Below, one piece after another: positions 20,268-29,468 of a stretch of 64,000 nucleotides of DNA. A program made the translations under genes and the position numbers. Numbering within the stretch: position 1 is the stretch's first letter; every line of letters starts with the position of its first letter. Below the pieces are notes generated by a model. That model worked only from the letters and a program-made list of their open reading frames with translations. It was not told the DNA's origin and did not search any database. Origin of the DNA: Novosphingobium sp. KA1 (GTDB lineage Bacteria > Pseudomonadota > Alphaproteobacteria > Sphingomonadales > Sphingomonadaceae); assembly GCF_017309955.1 (NCBI RefSeq), contig NZ_CP021247.1, positions 2,877,001-2,941,000 of the forward strand, given 5' to 3'.

Positions 20268-21134
20268 ATGCCTCGGATCGACGTGGGCGGAATCGGCATT
20301 GCCTATGAATTGCTGGGGCGCGCGGGTGATCCCGCCGTGGTGCTGACGCCCGGCGGACGTTTCGCCATGGATGTGCCGGGCCTGCGCGAAATGGCGGAAG
20401 GCCTGGTTGCTGCGGGGCGGCGTGTACTCCTTTACGACCGGCCCAATTGCGGCGCCTCGGATGCCAGCCTTTTGGGGGAGAGCGAATCGGAAATGCAGGC
20501 CGAGGCTCTCTCCGGGCTGATCCGCAGGCTGGACCTCGGGCCGGCGCTGATCGCGGGCGGTTCGGGCGGCAGCCGCGTCTCGATGCTGGCGGCAGCGCGG
20601 GATCCCGAAATCTGCTCGCACCTCGTGCTCTGGTGGATTTCGGGCGATCCGATCGGCCTCATGCAGCTTGCCACCTACTATTGCGGCGAGGCCGCGATGC
20701 TGGCCAGCCGGGGCGGCATGGAGGCCGTGCTTCAGGCGACGAGTTGGGCGGAAAACCTTGCGAAGAGTCCGCAGGCTCGGGAATTCATCCTGGCCCAGGA
20801 TCCGGACAGGTTCATCGCGGTCATGCAGAAATGGGCCGCGGCTTATGGGCCGTCGCCGTTGAGCCCGGTTCCCGGCATGACCCAGCGCGATTTTGCGCGG
20901 CTGACGATGCCGGTCCTGGTGTTCCGGTCGGGCACCAGCGATCTGTCGCACACGCGGGCGACCTCGGAGTGGGTCCACCGGTTGATCCCGCATTCGCACT
21001 TCATCGATCCGCCATGGGGCAACGACGAGTGGAACGAGCGCTCGGTGGAGACCCATGGCGGACAGGCTGGGCATACGCTGTTCCGGTCCTGGCCACGGCT
21101 GGTCGAGCCGATCCTGTCGTTTGCGGCGGGCTGA
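20268..21134 (+). CDS. Alpha/beta-fold hydrolase
   Basis: The 288-residue protein has the alpha/beta hydrolase plan: an oxyanion region (LTPGGRFAMD), the RPNCGASD segment, the nucleophile elbow GGSGGS and a late His near ETHGGQAGH. The substrate is unknown. A purine-rich GGGGGAGAG stands just before the ATG. It follows pgm by about 100 bases and may be cotranscribed, with no obvious metabolic link. Confidence 0.85.
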   Translation: MPRIDVGGIGIAYELLGRAGDPAVVLTPGGRFAMDVPGLREMAEGLVAAGRRVLLYDRPNCGASDASLLGESESEMQAEALSGLIRRLDLGPALIAGGSGGSRVSMLAAARDPEICSHLVLWWISGDPIGLMQLATYYCGEAAMLASRGGMEAVLQATSWAENLAKSPQAREFILAQDPDRFIAVMQKWAAAYGPSPLSPVPGMTQRDFARLTMPVLVFRSGTSDLSHTRATSEWVHRLIPHSHFIDPPWGNDEWNERSVETHGGQAGHTLFRSWPRLVEPILSFAAG

Positions 21135-21269
21135 GGATATCCGCCGTTCCTCCACCGATTATGCTCCGTATATGTCGTGGTTATGAACAGGCTTGTTCCC
21201 ACTGCCTGCACGTTTTGCTCCCTATATTCACTCGTTTTGCCCAAGTCTGTCCCGAGAATATGCGCAAAG

Positions 21270-21278
21270 TTATCCACA
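21270..21278 (+). promoter_or_regulatory. Perfect DnaA-box 9-mer upstream of nat
   Basis: TTATCCACA matches the DnaA box consensus at all nine positions. It lies in a 184-base, relatively AT-rich gap between the hydrolase and nat. No cluster of boxes surrounds it, so it may be a chance match or a DnaA regulatory or titration site. Confidence 0.35.
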
Positions 21279-21318
21279 GTCTTGCCGGCTGCGGGCCAAG
21301 GGTGCTCTAGAGCGTTTC

Positions 21319-22167
21319 ATGGAAATCGAACGCTATTTCGCCCGTATCGGCCTCACCGCTGCGCCGTCTCGGGATGCCGAGGGACTGGCCCTTCTCCAGC
21401 GTGCCCATCGCCGCGCGATCGGGTTCGAGAACCTGTCCATTCCGCTGGGCGAGGGCATTCGCATCGATAGTGCCAGCGTGTTCGAGAAGCTGGTGCTGCA
21501 TCGGCGCGGGGGATATTGTTTTGAACAGAACCGGCTCCTGTCCGATGTGTTGTCGGCCCTCGGGCTGGTGAACCGGCCGCTGCTGGCGCGGGTGCTGCTG
21601 GGCTTGCCCGAACTGGCTGCGCCGCCGCGCACGCATACTCTGGTACTGGTCAATCTCGGCGGAGCAGCGTGGATTGCCGATGCGGGCTTTGGCGGCAGTT
21701 ACGTGCCGCCGTTGCCGCTCGAGGATGGCGCTCAGGCGCAGACCCCGGACGGCGCCTGGCACCGCCTGCTGCGTAGCGGCGAGCGTGGTGCGCTTGGCGG
21801 TGAATGGCGGCTGGAGCGCGCGGGACCTGCCAGCGCCACCGATGGGCGCAGCGCCGACCATGGCGACTGGCAACCGCAATACGTGTTTGATCTGGCCGAA
21901 GTGGCGCAGGACGATCTGGAAATGGGCAACCATTGGACCGCCACTCGTCCCGGCACCCGCTTCACGACACTTTGCGTGGCCAGTGTCGTGCTGGAAAACG
22001 GCTTTGCAGCCATGACCGACCGCCAGCTTACCATCCACCGTGACGGCGTGGCCGAGGTGCGGGAAGTCGCTGACGCCGGCGATTATGCCCGAACCTTGCG
22101 TGAGGTCATGGGCATCGATCTTTCGGACGAGCAAGCGGCCGGGTTGCCGCTGTGGAACGCCGGCTGA
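21319..22167 (+). CDS. nat: Arylamine N-acetyltransferase
   Basis: This enzyme transfers acetyl from acetyl-CoA to arylamines and hydrazines through a cysteine intermediate. The 282-residue protein carries the catalytic Cys in RGGYCFEQN, the His in RTHTLVLV and the Asp in IADAGFGG. The length matches the family. The ATG at 21319 is chosen because the family's N-terminus (MEIERYFARIGL) begins there; the frame upstream to 21193 is non-homologous. No good ribosome binding site is visible. The physiological substrate is unknown. Confidence 0.94.
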   Translation: MEIERYFARIGLTAAPSRDAEGLALLQRAHRRAIGFENLSIPLGEGIRIDSASVFEKLVLHRRGGYCFEQNRLLSDVLSALGLVNRPLLARVLLGLPELAAPPRTHTLVLVNLGGAAWIADAGFGGSYVPPLPLEDGAQAQTPDGAWHRLLRSGERGALGGEWRLERAGPASATDGRSADHGDWQPQYVFDLAEVAQDDLEMGNHWTATRPGTRFTTLCVASVVLENGFAAMTDRQLTIHRDGVAEVREVADAGDYARTLREVMGIDLSDEQAAGLPLWNAG

Positions 22168-22182
22168 TCTGCGGCGCCGCGC

Positions 22183-22710
22183 TCAGACTTCCCTGAGCCG
22201 CGGCATCAGTTCCACGAAGTTGCAGGGACGATTGCGACTGTCGAGCTGCTCGGCCAGGATGCCGTCCCAGCCGTCCTGCACCGCGCCGTTCGAGCCGGGC
22301 AGGGCAAAGATGTAGGTGCCTCGCGCCACCGCCGCGCAAGCGCGCGACTGGACGGTGGAGGTGCCGATGGTCTTGTAGGAGATCCAGCGGAACAGTTCGC
22401 CGAAGCCGGGAATGTCCTTGTCCTTCACCCGGTCGATCGCCTCGGGGGTGACGTCGCGGCCGGTGAGGCCGGTGCCGCCGGTCACCACGATCGCATCGAC
22501 CTCGCGGTCGTCGATCCAGTTGTTGAAGCGGACGGTCAGGCGGGTGGCATCGTCCTTTTCGATCGCGCGGGCAACAAGGCGGTGTCCCGCCTTGCGGATG
22601 CGACCTTCCAGAATGTCGCCCGAGGTGTCGTTCTCGGCGGTGCGGGTGTCGGAAACTGTCAGGAGCGCGATGTTGATGGGCTTGAATTGACGTTCATGAT
22701 CAATGGCCAC
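22183..22710 (-). CDS. moaB: Molybdenum cofactor biosynthesis protein MoaB
   Basis: MoaB/Mog-family proteins adenylylate molybdopterin for molybdate insertion; some MoaB proteins have lost this activity. The 175-residue protein has the family motifs LLTVSDTR, TGGTGLTGRDVTPEA and FALPGSNGAVQDGW. Translation starts at a GTG (22710) with GGAG nine bases before it. It overlaps the 3' end of the upstream transglycosylase gene by 11 bases, so the two are translationally coupled. No other moa or moe gene is in the window. Confidence 0.93.
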   Translation of the reverse strand: MAIDHERQFKPINIALLTVSDTRTAENDTSGDILEGRIRKAGHRLVARAIEKDDATRLTVRFNNWIDDREVDAIVVTGGTGLTGRDVTPEAIDRVKDKDIPGFGELFRWISYKTIGTSTVQSRACAAVARGTYIFALPGSNGAVQDGWDGILAEQLDSRNRPCNFVELMPRLREV

Positions 22711-24487
22711 GCATTATCGCTCCGCTTGCGGCCATGTGAACACCCTGCGATCCGGAAAGCCCCGGGAAGGTCGGCCACATGTCCTGTGCAAGCGCCATGC
22801 GACTTTCCGAAGGGCCGCCAGCCTGACGCTCATACATCCAGTAGTTGCGCAGCACTATGTTCACATAACCGCGGGTTTCCCAGTAGGGCAGCGATTCCAT
22901 CCACAGCAGCGGGTCGCCGTCGCAATTGACCTGGGTGTTCCAGCGGGTGACCGGCACCAGTCCGGCGTTGTAGGCCGCCATGACCTTGAGCAGCAGGCCC
23001 TGCGTGCCCGGCGCATTGCGCAAGGTCTGCAAGTGCTGCTGGCCGAAGGCAAGGTTCACTTCCGGCTTGTTGAGGTCGCTGGCCGTGCCCGAAACGCCCA
23101 GCAGCGAGGCATGGTCGCGGGCGGCGGAGGGCATGATCTGCATCAGGCCGCGCGCTCCGGCGGGGCTGACGACGCTGGTCTGGAAGATCGATTCCTGAAG
23201 CGTGTGAGCATAGACCAGTGCCGGGTCGACCTTCCAGCCGCCGGCCGGGGTCCACTTGGGCGTCGGGAAGCGACTGGCCGGTTCGGGGCGGCCACCGGCG
23301 GGCGCATTGTAGGCCATCCACAACTGCGTCGAAGGCAGGCCGAGATCGCGGGCGAGGCGGCTGATCGAGGCGTATTGCGAGGCATCGCCGATGCGGGCCT
23401 GATGGCGCAGCACCTCGTCGGCCAGGCCGTCCTCGCCGATTTCGGCCAGTTCCACGGCGGCGCGGATGTTGGGCGTGTTGCGCAGCGATTGCCAGTCGGA
23501 CGAGGTGAAGTCGGCGGCGGCATGTTGTTCGGGCAGCTTCATGCCCAGCTGTTCGGCGGCCAGCATGCCGTAAAGTGTCTCATCGCGTGCTGCGGCCAGG
23601 CGCAGTTCGGCCGAAGCGGCTTCGGGCTTGCGGCAGCGAACCAGGGCGCGGCTGCGCCAGTAGTGCGCCGCGCTAGACAGTTCGGCGTTTTCGGAGGACT
23701 TGGCGGTCTTGTCGAAAGCGTCGGCAGCGCCGTCACAGTCGCCCAGTCGCCATGCGGCGAGGCCGGCGGTCCACCAGGCTTCGCCGACCCATGGGCCGCT
23801 GCCCATCGCGCCGAGTTGGGCCATCTGGTAGGCCGAGGTGTCCTGGTTGCCGATGTAGTAGGCCCAGGCGATCTTCTGGCGCCATTCGGCCTGCGCCGAA
23901 GGGCTGAGGCCGGCGTCGATGCCGTCCAGCAGCAGGCGCGCGCCAGTGGGATCGTCGTTCTTGATGCGCTCGTTGATGCCCGAGGCGATGGCGGCGGGCA
24001 TCGTGCCGTCGCCGATCGACGCCGGGCGCACGCGCTTGGCCATCGTCGGCAGGCGCGCGAAAGGCTGTTCGCTGGGGACGCTGGGGACCGACATGGCGCC
24101 GCGCTTCAGGGCGAGGCGGCTGATCTGGTCGGCTCCGGGAAGTTCTGTGCCCTGTGCCAGCCAGGTCTGCAGGTCGGTCAGTTCGATCTTCGGCGAACCT
24201 GCGGCGAGGAAATATTCCGCACGCAGTTGCTGGTGCAGCGGGCCGTCGGGGCGGTCTGCCAGCATCTTCTGGACGGCGGCCCAGTCCTTGGCGTTGACCG
24301 CGGCAAAGGCCTGCTTGTAAAAGGCCCGGTCGTCCTGGCTCAGCAGCGATGGGACCGAGGTGTTGTCGGCCCGGCTGCGGAAGTAGTCCACCGCGGCGCT
24401 GTTGGCGAAGGCCGGCGTTGCTGTCAGCGTTGTTACGGCGAGCGCAGCCACCCCCGCGGCGCGCGCTGCCTTGGCAAACTTGTTCAC
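22700..24487 (-). CDS. slt: Soluble lytic murein transglycosylase
   Basis: This periplasmic enzyme cleaves peptidoglycan between MurNAc and GlcNAc to form 1,6-anhydro ends. The 595-residue protein starts at a GTG (24487) with a signal peptide (FAKAARAAGVAALAVTTLTATPAFA). A long alpha-helical superhelix (U and L domains) follows, and a C-terminal SLT domain with the catalytic Glu in HTLQESIFQ, then GARGLMQIMPSAA and AYNAG. The architecture matches Slt70-type enzymes. Its stop overlaps the start of moaB. Confidence 0.93.
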   Translation of the reverse strand: MNKFAKAARAAGVAALAVTTLTATPAFANSAAVDYFRSRADNTSVPSLLSQDDRAFYKQAFAAVNAKDWAAVQKMLADRPDGPLHQQLRAEYFLAAGSPKIELTDLQTWLAQGTELPGADQISRLALKRGAMSVPSVPSEQPFARLPTMAKRVRPASIGDGTMPAAIASGINERIKNDDPTGARLLLDGIDAGLSPSAQAEWRQKIAWAYYIGNQDTSAYQMAQLGAMGSGPWVGEAWWTAGLAAWRLGDCDGAADAFDKTAKSSENAELSSAAHYWRSRALVRCRKPEAASAELRLAAARDETLYGMLAAEQLGMKLPEQHAAADFTSSDWQSLRNTPNIRAAVELAEIGEDGLADEVLRHQARIGDASQYASISRLARDLGLPSTQLWMAYNAPAGGRPEPASRFPTPKWTPAGGWKVDPALVYAHTLQESIFQTSVVSPAGARGLMQIMPSAARDHASLLGVSGTASDLNKPEVNLAFGQQHLQTLRNAPGTQGLLLKVMAAYNAGLVPVTRWNTQVNCDGDPLLWMESLPYWETRGYVNIVLRNYWMYERQAGGPSESRMALAQDMWPTFPGLSGSQGVHMAASGAIMRGH

Positions 24488-24550
24488 GTCAAAATCCCCG
24501 CATCGTGCGACCTGATCCCTGATCCTTTTGCCGGGGCAGACGCCCGCATT

Positions 24551-25300
24551 CTAGGGCCTTGTCCACTCCAGCCAGGCTCTCCAGACGCTTGCCTTCGCGC
24601 GCGGATTCTGCAGCAGCGCGGCAAGCCCCCAGCCAGCCAAAAGAGGTATCGTTCCTCCTTCATGCTGAAATTGTCTTAAAACGGCAGCGCGTTGCGGTGA
24701 TTCGTGGCCGATCAGCGGCAGGGCGTTGCCGCCGAGCACGATCAGCCGCTCCGGAGCGGCCAGGGCGACGTGCCGGGCAAGCGCCTCGCCCACTCCCCGT
24801 TCGGCTGCGGCGCGCCAGTTCGGTACCGGGTCGGGGCGGGGGAGGGCGCTGGCGAGGTAGATGTCCTCGCGCCGTGTTCCGAAGGCGGCCAGCATTGCAT
24901 CGAGCAAGCGGCCCTGCGGACCCGACAAAAGGCGGTCGCGGTCTTCGGCTTCCGGAGTTTCGACCACGATCATCAGCCTGGCGCCTGCCTCGCCTTCCGG
25001 CATCAGGCGGCCGGCCGGGCCGCCGTCGTCGAGCAGGGTCTCGCTCAGCCACCAGTCGCGGAAGGCGGGGAGGTCGGCGGGCAGCAGGGCTGGATCGATG
25101 CGGGTGGGCACGACCACGTCCTGCACCGCCACCGGCGCCCGGCGCGGGGGCAGGCGATCGCCGTTCTCGTCCTGCTCCTCCTCGGGCACGATCCACTCGC
25201 GCGGTTCGTCGAGGTAGTCATGGTCGACGCCGGCGCCGCGCCACCAATCGAGCGCAGCTGTGATATCGTCCAGAAATTGCCGATTTGGAGCCTGATCCAT
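24551..25300 (-). CDS. Uracil-DNA glycosylase-like protein, apparently degenerate
   Basis: The 249-residue protein resembles family 4-type uracil-DNA glycosylases in order: a beta strand with VVETPEAEDRDR (cf. GExPGxxED), GPQGRLLDAML (cf. GxAGxLLD), then DIYLASALPRPDP, where active members have an NxxK segment, and a C-terminal LIVLGGNAL. Key features are missing: no cysteine is encoded after this start, so an iron-sulphur cluster cannot form, and the NVxK motif is replaced. It is probably not an active glycosylase of the standard kind. The start may instead be the ATG at 25324. It is divergent from the ETF-QO gene. Confidence 0.7.
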   Translation of the reverse strand: MDQAPNRQFLDDITAALDWWRGAGVDHDYLDEPREWIVPEEEQDENGDRLPPRRAPVAVQDVVVPTRIDPALLPADLPAFRDWWLSETLLDDGGPAGRLMPEGEAGARLMIVVETPEAEDRDRLLSGPQGRLLDAMLAAFGTRREDIYLASALPRPDPVPNWRAAAERGVGEALARHVALAAPERLIVLGGNALPLIGHESPQRAAVLRQFQHEGGTIPLLAGWGLAALLQNPRAKASVWRAWLEWTRP

Positions 25301-25437
25301 CGCGTGGGTCTTGACCTGTCGCATTCCACCAATCAAGGCACAACACGAATTAATCGCACGCTTAAGTGTGTGAATCGCAATTTTTGGGGCGAAAAGACCC
25401 AACAGGGTCAAAGACGGGGCCAGGAGTCGGGACTGCC

Positions 25438-27087
25438 ATGATTGAACGTGAAGAGATGCCTTATGACGTCGTCATCGTCGGTGGTGGCCCTGCGGGCCTG
25501 TCCACGGCGATCCGGCTCAAGCAGGTCGATCCCGAACTCTCGGTCTGCGTGCTGGAAAAAGGCTCGGAAGTCGGCGCCCACATCCTCTCGGGTGCGACCA
25601 TCGATCCCAAGGCGCTCGACGAACTGCTGCCCACCTGGCGCGAAGACGGTTGCCCGCTGGCGGAAACGCCGGTGACGGACAACCTGCACTGGCACCTCAC
25701 CAAAAAGAAGAAGTTCGCGTTGCCGCACTTCATCCAGCCGCCTTTCATGTCGAACGACGGCAATTACACCGGATCGCTGGGCAACCTCTGCCGCTGGCTG
25801 GCCGAACAGGCCGAGGCGCTGGAGATCGAGATCTTCCCGGGCTTCCCCGCTGCCGAGATCCTCTACGACGACAACGGCGCCGTGATCGGCGTGCAGACCG
25901 GCGACATGGGCGTCGACCGCGAGGGCAATCCGAAGGGCGATTTCCAGCCGGGCATGAACCTGCTGGGCAAGTACACCGTGTTCTGTGAAGGCGCGCGCGG
26001 CCACCTGACCAAGCGTCTGAAGGCCAAGTACGACCTTGAAGCGAACTGCCAGCCGCAGATCTATGGCCTCGGCATCAAGGAACTGTGGGACATCGATCCC
26101 GCCAAGCATGTTCCCGGCCGCGTGATCCACACGCAGGGCTGGCCGCTCAGCGAGAACAACGCCTGGGGCGGCGGTTTCCTCTACCATCAGGCGAACAACC
26201 AGGTGGCGCTCGGCTTCGTTACCGCGCTCGATTACAAGAACCCCTACGTCTATCCGTTCGAGGAATTCCAGCGCTGGAAGCAGCACCCGGAAATCCGCGC
26301 AATTCTGGAAGGCGGCAAGCGCGTCGCCTACGGTGCCCGCGCGATCAACGAAGGTGGCTGGCAGTCGGTGCCGCAACTGGCCTTCCCGGGCGGCGTGCTG
26401 GCGGGTTGCTCGGCCGGTTTCGTCAACGTCCCGCGCATCAAGGGCACGCATACGGCAATGAAGAGCGGCATGCTGGCAGCCGAGGCGATTGCTGCTGCGA
26501 TCAAGGCTGGGCGCGAGCAGGACGCGCTGACCGAATACGACAGCGCCGTGCGTGAAAGCTGGATCGCGAAGGAACTGAAGCTCGTGCAGAACGCCGAGCC
26601 GATGGTGGCGAAGTGGGGCGGCGAGCTGGGTACGATCCTGGCAGGGGCCGACATGTGGCTCCGCACGCTGTTCGGTTTCGGCCTCGCCAAGCCGATGAAG
26701 CATCACACCGATGCCTCGTGCACCCAGCGCGCCGATCTCTACAAGCCGATCGCCTATCCCAAGCCGGACGGCGTGATCAGTTTCGACCGCCTGACCAGCG
26801 TGTCCTACTCGTTCACCAATCACGAGGAAGACCAGCCGGTCCACTTGCGTCTCAAGGATCCCAAGATCCCGACCGAGGTCAACCTGCCGCTCTATGCCGG
26901 GCCCGAGGCGCGCTATTGCCCGGCGGGTGTCTACGAATTCGTCGATCCGGACGGTTCGGGCATGAAGCTGCAGATCAACGCGCAGAACTGCGTCCACTGC
27001 AAGACCTGCGACATCAAGGATCCGACCCAGAACATCGAATGGGTCACGCCCGAAGGCGGCGGCGGTCCGAACTATCCAAACATGTGA
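25438..27087 (+). CDS. Electron transfer flavoprotein-ubiquinone oxidoreductase
   Basis: This enzyme passes electrons from ETF (fatty acid and amino acid oxidation) to ubiquinone at the inner membrane. The 549-residue protein has an N-terminal FAD motif (VVIVGGGPAGLSTAIRL) and the family's quinone-binding region. A C-terminal 4Fe-4S segment with CVHCKTCDIKDP is followed by the family's usual ending (WVTPEGGGGPNYPNM). AGGAG precedes the chosen ATG. ETF subunit genes are not in the window. A hairpin follows. Confidence 0.96.
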   Translation: MIEREEMPYDVVIVGGGPAGLSTAIRLKQVDPELSVCVLEKGSEVGAHILSGATIDPKALDELLPTWREDGCPLAETPVTDNLHWHLTKKKKFALPHFIQPPFMSNDGNYTGSLGNLCRWLAEQAEALEIEIFPGFPAAEILYDDNGAVIGVQTGDMGVDREGNPKGDFQPGMNLLGKYTVFCEGARGHLTKRLKAKYDLEANCQPQIYGLGIKELWDIDPAKHVPGRVIHTQGWPLSENNAWGGGFLYHQANNQVALGFVTALDYKNPYVYPFEEFQRWKQHPEIRAILEGGKRVAYGARAINEGGWQSVPQLAFPGGVLAGCSAGFVNVPRIKGTHTAMKSGMLAAEAIAAAIKAGREQDALTEYDSAVRESWIAKELKLVQNAEPMVAKWGGELGTILAGADMWLRTLFGFGLAKPMKHHTDASCTQRADLYKPIAYPKPDGVISFDRLTSVSYSFTNHEEDQPVHLRLKDPKIPTEVNLPLYAGPEARYCPAGVYEFVDPDGSGMKLQINAQNCVHCKTCDIKDPTQNIEWVTPEGGGGPNYPNM

Positions 27088-27114
27088 TCGCGGGCGGTCA
27101 TTTAAGCAAAAAGA

Positions 27115-27147
27115 CGAGGCGTCGGGGGTTGCTCCGACGCCTCGCTC
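27115..27147 (+). terminator. Hairpin after the ETF-QO gene
   Basis: GAGGCGTCGG (27116-27125) pairs perfectly with CCGACGCCTC (27134-27143), loop of eight bases, then GCTCGTTT. The T run is weak but the stem is strong and the position, 28 bases after the stop, is right. Confidence 0.7.
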
Positions 27148-27165
27148 GTTTCAGGGATGACGGCG

Positions 27166-27978
27166 ATGATTTCGGAAACCGCCTACGCCAAGATCAACCT
27201 CGCGCTTCATGTCCGCCGTCGGCGCGAGGATGGGTATCATGAACTGGAAACGCTGTTCGCCTTCGTTGATGCGGGGGACGAACTGGCGGCGACCCCTGCC
27301 GACGCGGATCGCCTGACGACGCACGGCGAGTTCGCCGCGAAGATCGATGATCCCTTCGGCAATATCGTCGCCAAGGCGCTTGGCGCGCTGCCGCACGGTC
27401 AGGGCTGGGCAGTTGACCTCGAGAAGCGCCTGCCGGTAGCGGCGGGGCTGGGTGGAGGCTCTGCAGATGCGGGCGCCGTGTTCCGCATGGTGGAGCGTAC
27501 GCACGGCTTGCCGGATGACTGGCACGCCCGTGCGGCGAAACTCGGTGCGGACGTCCCGGCCTGCGTGCTCTCGCGCCCCTGCATCGGCACCGGCACTGGC
27601 ACCGATCTTGCCGAAGTGGCGGAGAACGATCTGGCCGGGTGTCCGGTTCTGCTGGTCAACCCGCGCGTGCCGGTGCCCACGGGGCCCGTGTTCCAGGCAT
27701 GGGACCGGATCGACCGGGGGGGCATGCCCGGTGGAAGCTTGCGCGAAATCGCCCTCCATGGCCGCAACGATCTTGAAGCGCCGGCCATTGCCATCTGCCC
27801 GGTGGTGGCGGACGTTCTGGCTGCGCTTGGCGAGACTTCGCCGTTCCTGGCGCGCATGTCCGGTTCCGGCGCGACGTGCTTTGCGCTTTACGAAAGTCAG
27901 CAAGCCTTAAGCGAGGCTGCGGCAAGGATCGCTGCATCCCACCCCGACTGGTGGCAATTGTCCGGGAGCCTGCGTTGA
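27166..27978 (+). CDS. ispE: 4-diphosphocytidyl-2-C-methyl-D-erythritol kinase
   Basis: IspE phosphorylates CDP-methylerythritol in the MEP pathway of isoprenoid synthesis. The 270-residue GHMP kinase has the N-terminal AYAKINLALHV, the ATP loop PVAAGLGGGSADAGA and the C-terminal MSGSGATCFALY. The ATG at 27166 has AGGG ten bases before it and is preferred over an in-frame ATG at 27157. The stop overlaps the TTG start of the next gene, so the two are translationally coupled. Confidence 0.95.
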   Translation: MISETAYAKINLALHVRRRREDGYHELETLFAFVDAGDELAATPADADRLTTHGEFAAKIDDPFGNIVAKALGALPHGQGWAVDLEKRLPVAAGLGGGSADAGAVFRMVERTHGLPDDWHARAAKLGADVPACVLSRPCIGTGTGTDLAEVAENDLAGCPVLLVNPRVPVPTGPVFQAWDRIDRGGMPGGSLREIALHGRNDLEAPAIAICPVVADVLAALGETSPFLARMSGSGATCFALYESQQALSEAAARIAASHPDWWQLSGSLR

Positions 27979-28712
27979 TTACCGAAGCCTATCAAGTACT
28001 CGGAACCCCAGCCGCCGGAGGAATCCTGATTATTGCCGATCATGCTTCCAACCGCGTACCGGACGGCGTGGACCTTGGTATCGATCCCGAATTGCTGAAC
28101 CGGCATATCGCCATCGACATCGGCGTTGCTGCTGTCGCCGAGCGGATGGTGGCCGAGACCAGCAAGCAAGGCGAAATCGCCGCTTGGCTGGCGAATGTCA
28201 GCCGCCTCGTCTGCGATTTCAACCGTGACCTCGATGCGCCGGGCCTGTTGCCCGAAGTGTCCGACGGCCACGAAATTCCCGGCAACACGCTCTGCGCGCA
28301 GGGGCGTTCGGCGCGGCTGGAGCAGTTCTTCCATGCCTATCACGACGATCTGGAAGCACAGCTCAAGGCCGCCGAACCGGCTTTGATCCTCTCGCTCCAC
28401 AGTTTTACCCCGGCGCTGGCGACATGCGACAAGCCGCGTCCCTGGCATGTCGGTGTGCTCTACAACGAGGATGAGCGCGCCGCCCGCATCGCGATCCCCT
28501 TGCTGCAGGCTGAGGGGCTCGTGGTCGGCGACCAGCTTCCCTATTCGGGCAAGGTCCTCAATGCGACGATGAACCGCCATGCGGAGGCGCATGGCCGCCC
28601 TTACCTTGGCATCGAGATCCGGCAGGATCTGATCGGTGATGCCGCAGGTCAGACGGTCTGGGCCGAACGCATGGCGCGCATCTGCCGCGAGGTTGCCGCT
28701 GCGCTCGGCTGA
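27975..28712 (+). CDS. N-formylglutamate amidohydrolase family protein, TTG start
   Basis: Members hydrolyse N-formylglutamate to glutamate and formate in histidine breakdown, though many paralogues have unknown substrates. The 245-residue protein shows ADHASNRVPDG near the N-terminus and the conserved VCDFNRD and LSLHSFTP segments. The TTG at 27975 overlaps the ispE stop as TTGA and has GGGAG six bases before it. No hut genes are nearby, so a role outside histidine use is possible. Confidence 0.88.
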   Translation: MITEAYQVLGTPAAGGILIIADHASNRVPDGVDLGIDPELLNRHIAIDIGVAAVAERMVAETSKQGEIAAWLANVSRLVCDFNRDLDAPGLLPEVSDGHEIPGNTLCAQGRSARLEQFFHAYHDDLEAQLKAAEPALILSLHSFTPALATCDKPRPWHVGVLYNEDERAARIAIPLLQAEGLVVGDQLPYSGKVLNATMNRHAEAHGRPYLGIEIRQDLIGDAAGQTVWAERMARICREVAAALG

Positions 28713-28765
28713 CTTGTGAAGCAGGCGTGGCCGGGATAGTCTTCGGCCCCTGGAAGCGGGGTGTG

Positions 28766-29332
28766 ATGTTCGGTTATCATCTTGCAGGATTGGTGAAATT
28801 CTCCGGAAGGGAAGCGCGGGCGCAGTTCTGGCCCTGGGCCGGGGGCGTGGTCGGGCTGATCTTGCTGTGCAGTTTCGTGCTGGTCGGTCCGATGATCGCG
28901 GACACCATGGTCAAGATGCAGCAATTCGCGCGCGAACATCCCGATCAGGCCAGGGTGAATGCCGGGCCAGGTCATTACGAGATCAGTATCGAGGGGCATC
29001 ATCCTGAACTCATGCCCGATTTTGCGGCATTTTCGGGGGCGATGGCGATTGTCGCGGCGTTGGCCGTCGTGCTGCTTTCCGCCGCCGTCGCGCGGCGCCT
29101 TCACGATACCGGCCTCACCGGCGCATGGGGGCTGCTGCCCTTGCCGTTCCTGGCGATCGGCCTGACCCAGACTCCGAAGCTGTTTGCTTCGGCGGTGCCT
29201 GACATGCAGTTGTTCGGCCTGCTGTTCCTCAACAACCTGTGTTATCTGGGTGCGCTCGGCCTATTGGTGTTGCTGCTTGCAAGGGAAGGGTCCCGGGGCA
29301 ACAACCGGTACGGGCCGGCGTCGCAAGATTGA
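28766..29332 (+). CDS. DUF805 membrane protein
   Basis: The 188-residue inner membrane protein matches the DUF805 family: an amphipathic N-terminus with [14 protein letters not shown], hydrophobic helices, and the conserved [18 protein letters not shown]. The loop between the first and second helices is longer than usual. No function is known for the family. The chosen ATG begins at the family's N-terminus. Confidence 0.88.
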   Translation: MFGYHLAGLVKFSGREARAQFWPWAGGVVGLILLCSFVLVGPMIADTMVKMQQFAREHPDQARVNAGPGHYEISIEGHHPELMPDFAAFSGAMAIVAALAVVLLSAAVARRLHDTGLTGAWGLLPLPFLAIGLTQTPKLFASAVPDMQLFGLLFLNNLCYLGALGLLVLLLAREGSRGNNRYGPASQD

Positions 29333-29468
29333 TCTCGCACGATCCGAAAAGCAAAAACCGCCTTTCTGGAAATTTTATGCCTCGCAAAAGCCATGGACAT
29401 GGCGTAGGGGCGCGGCAAGACGGTCGCCATCGCGCACCGCGCCCATGACCAATCCCGGAGTTCGCACA

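Noticed and set aside
29333..29468. Possible attenuator or riboswitch upstream of ilvD
   Set aside because: No leader peptide rich in branched-chain codons and no terminator hairpin could be found.
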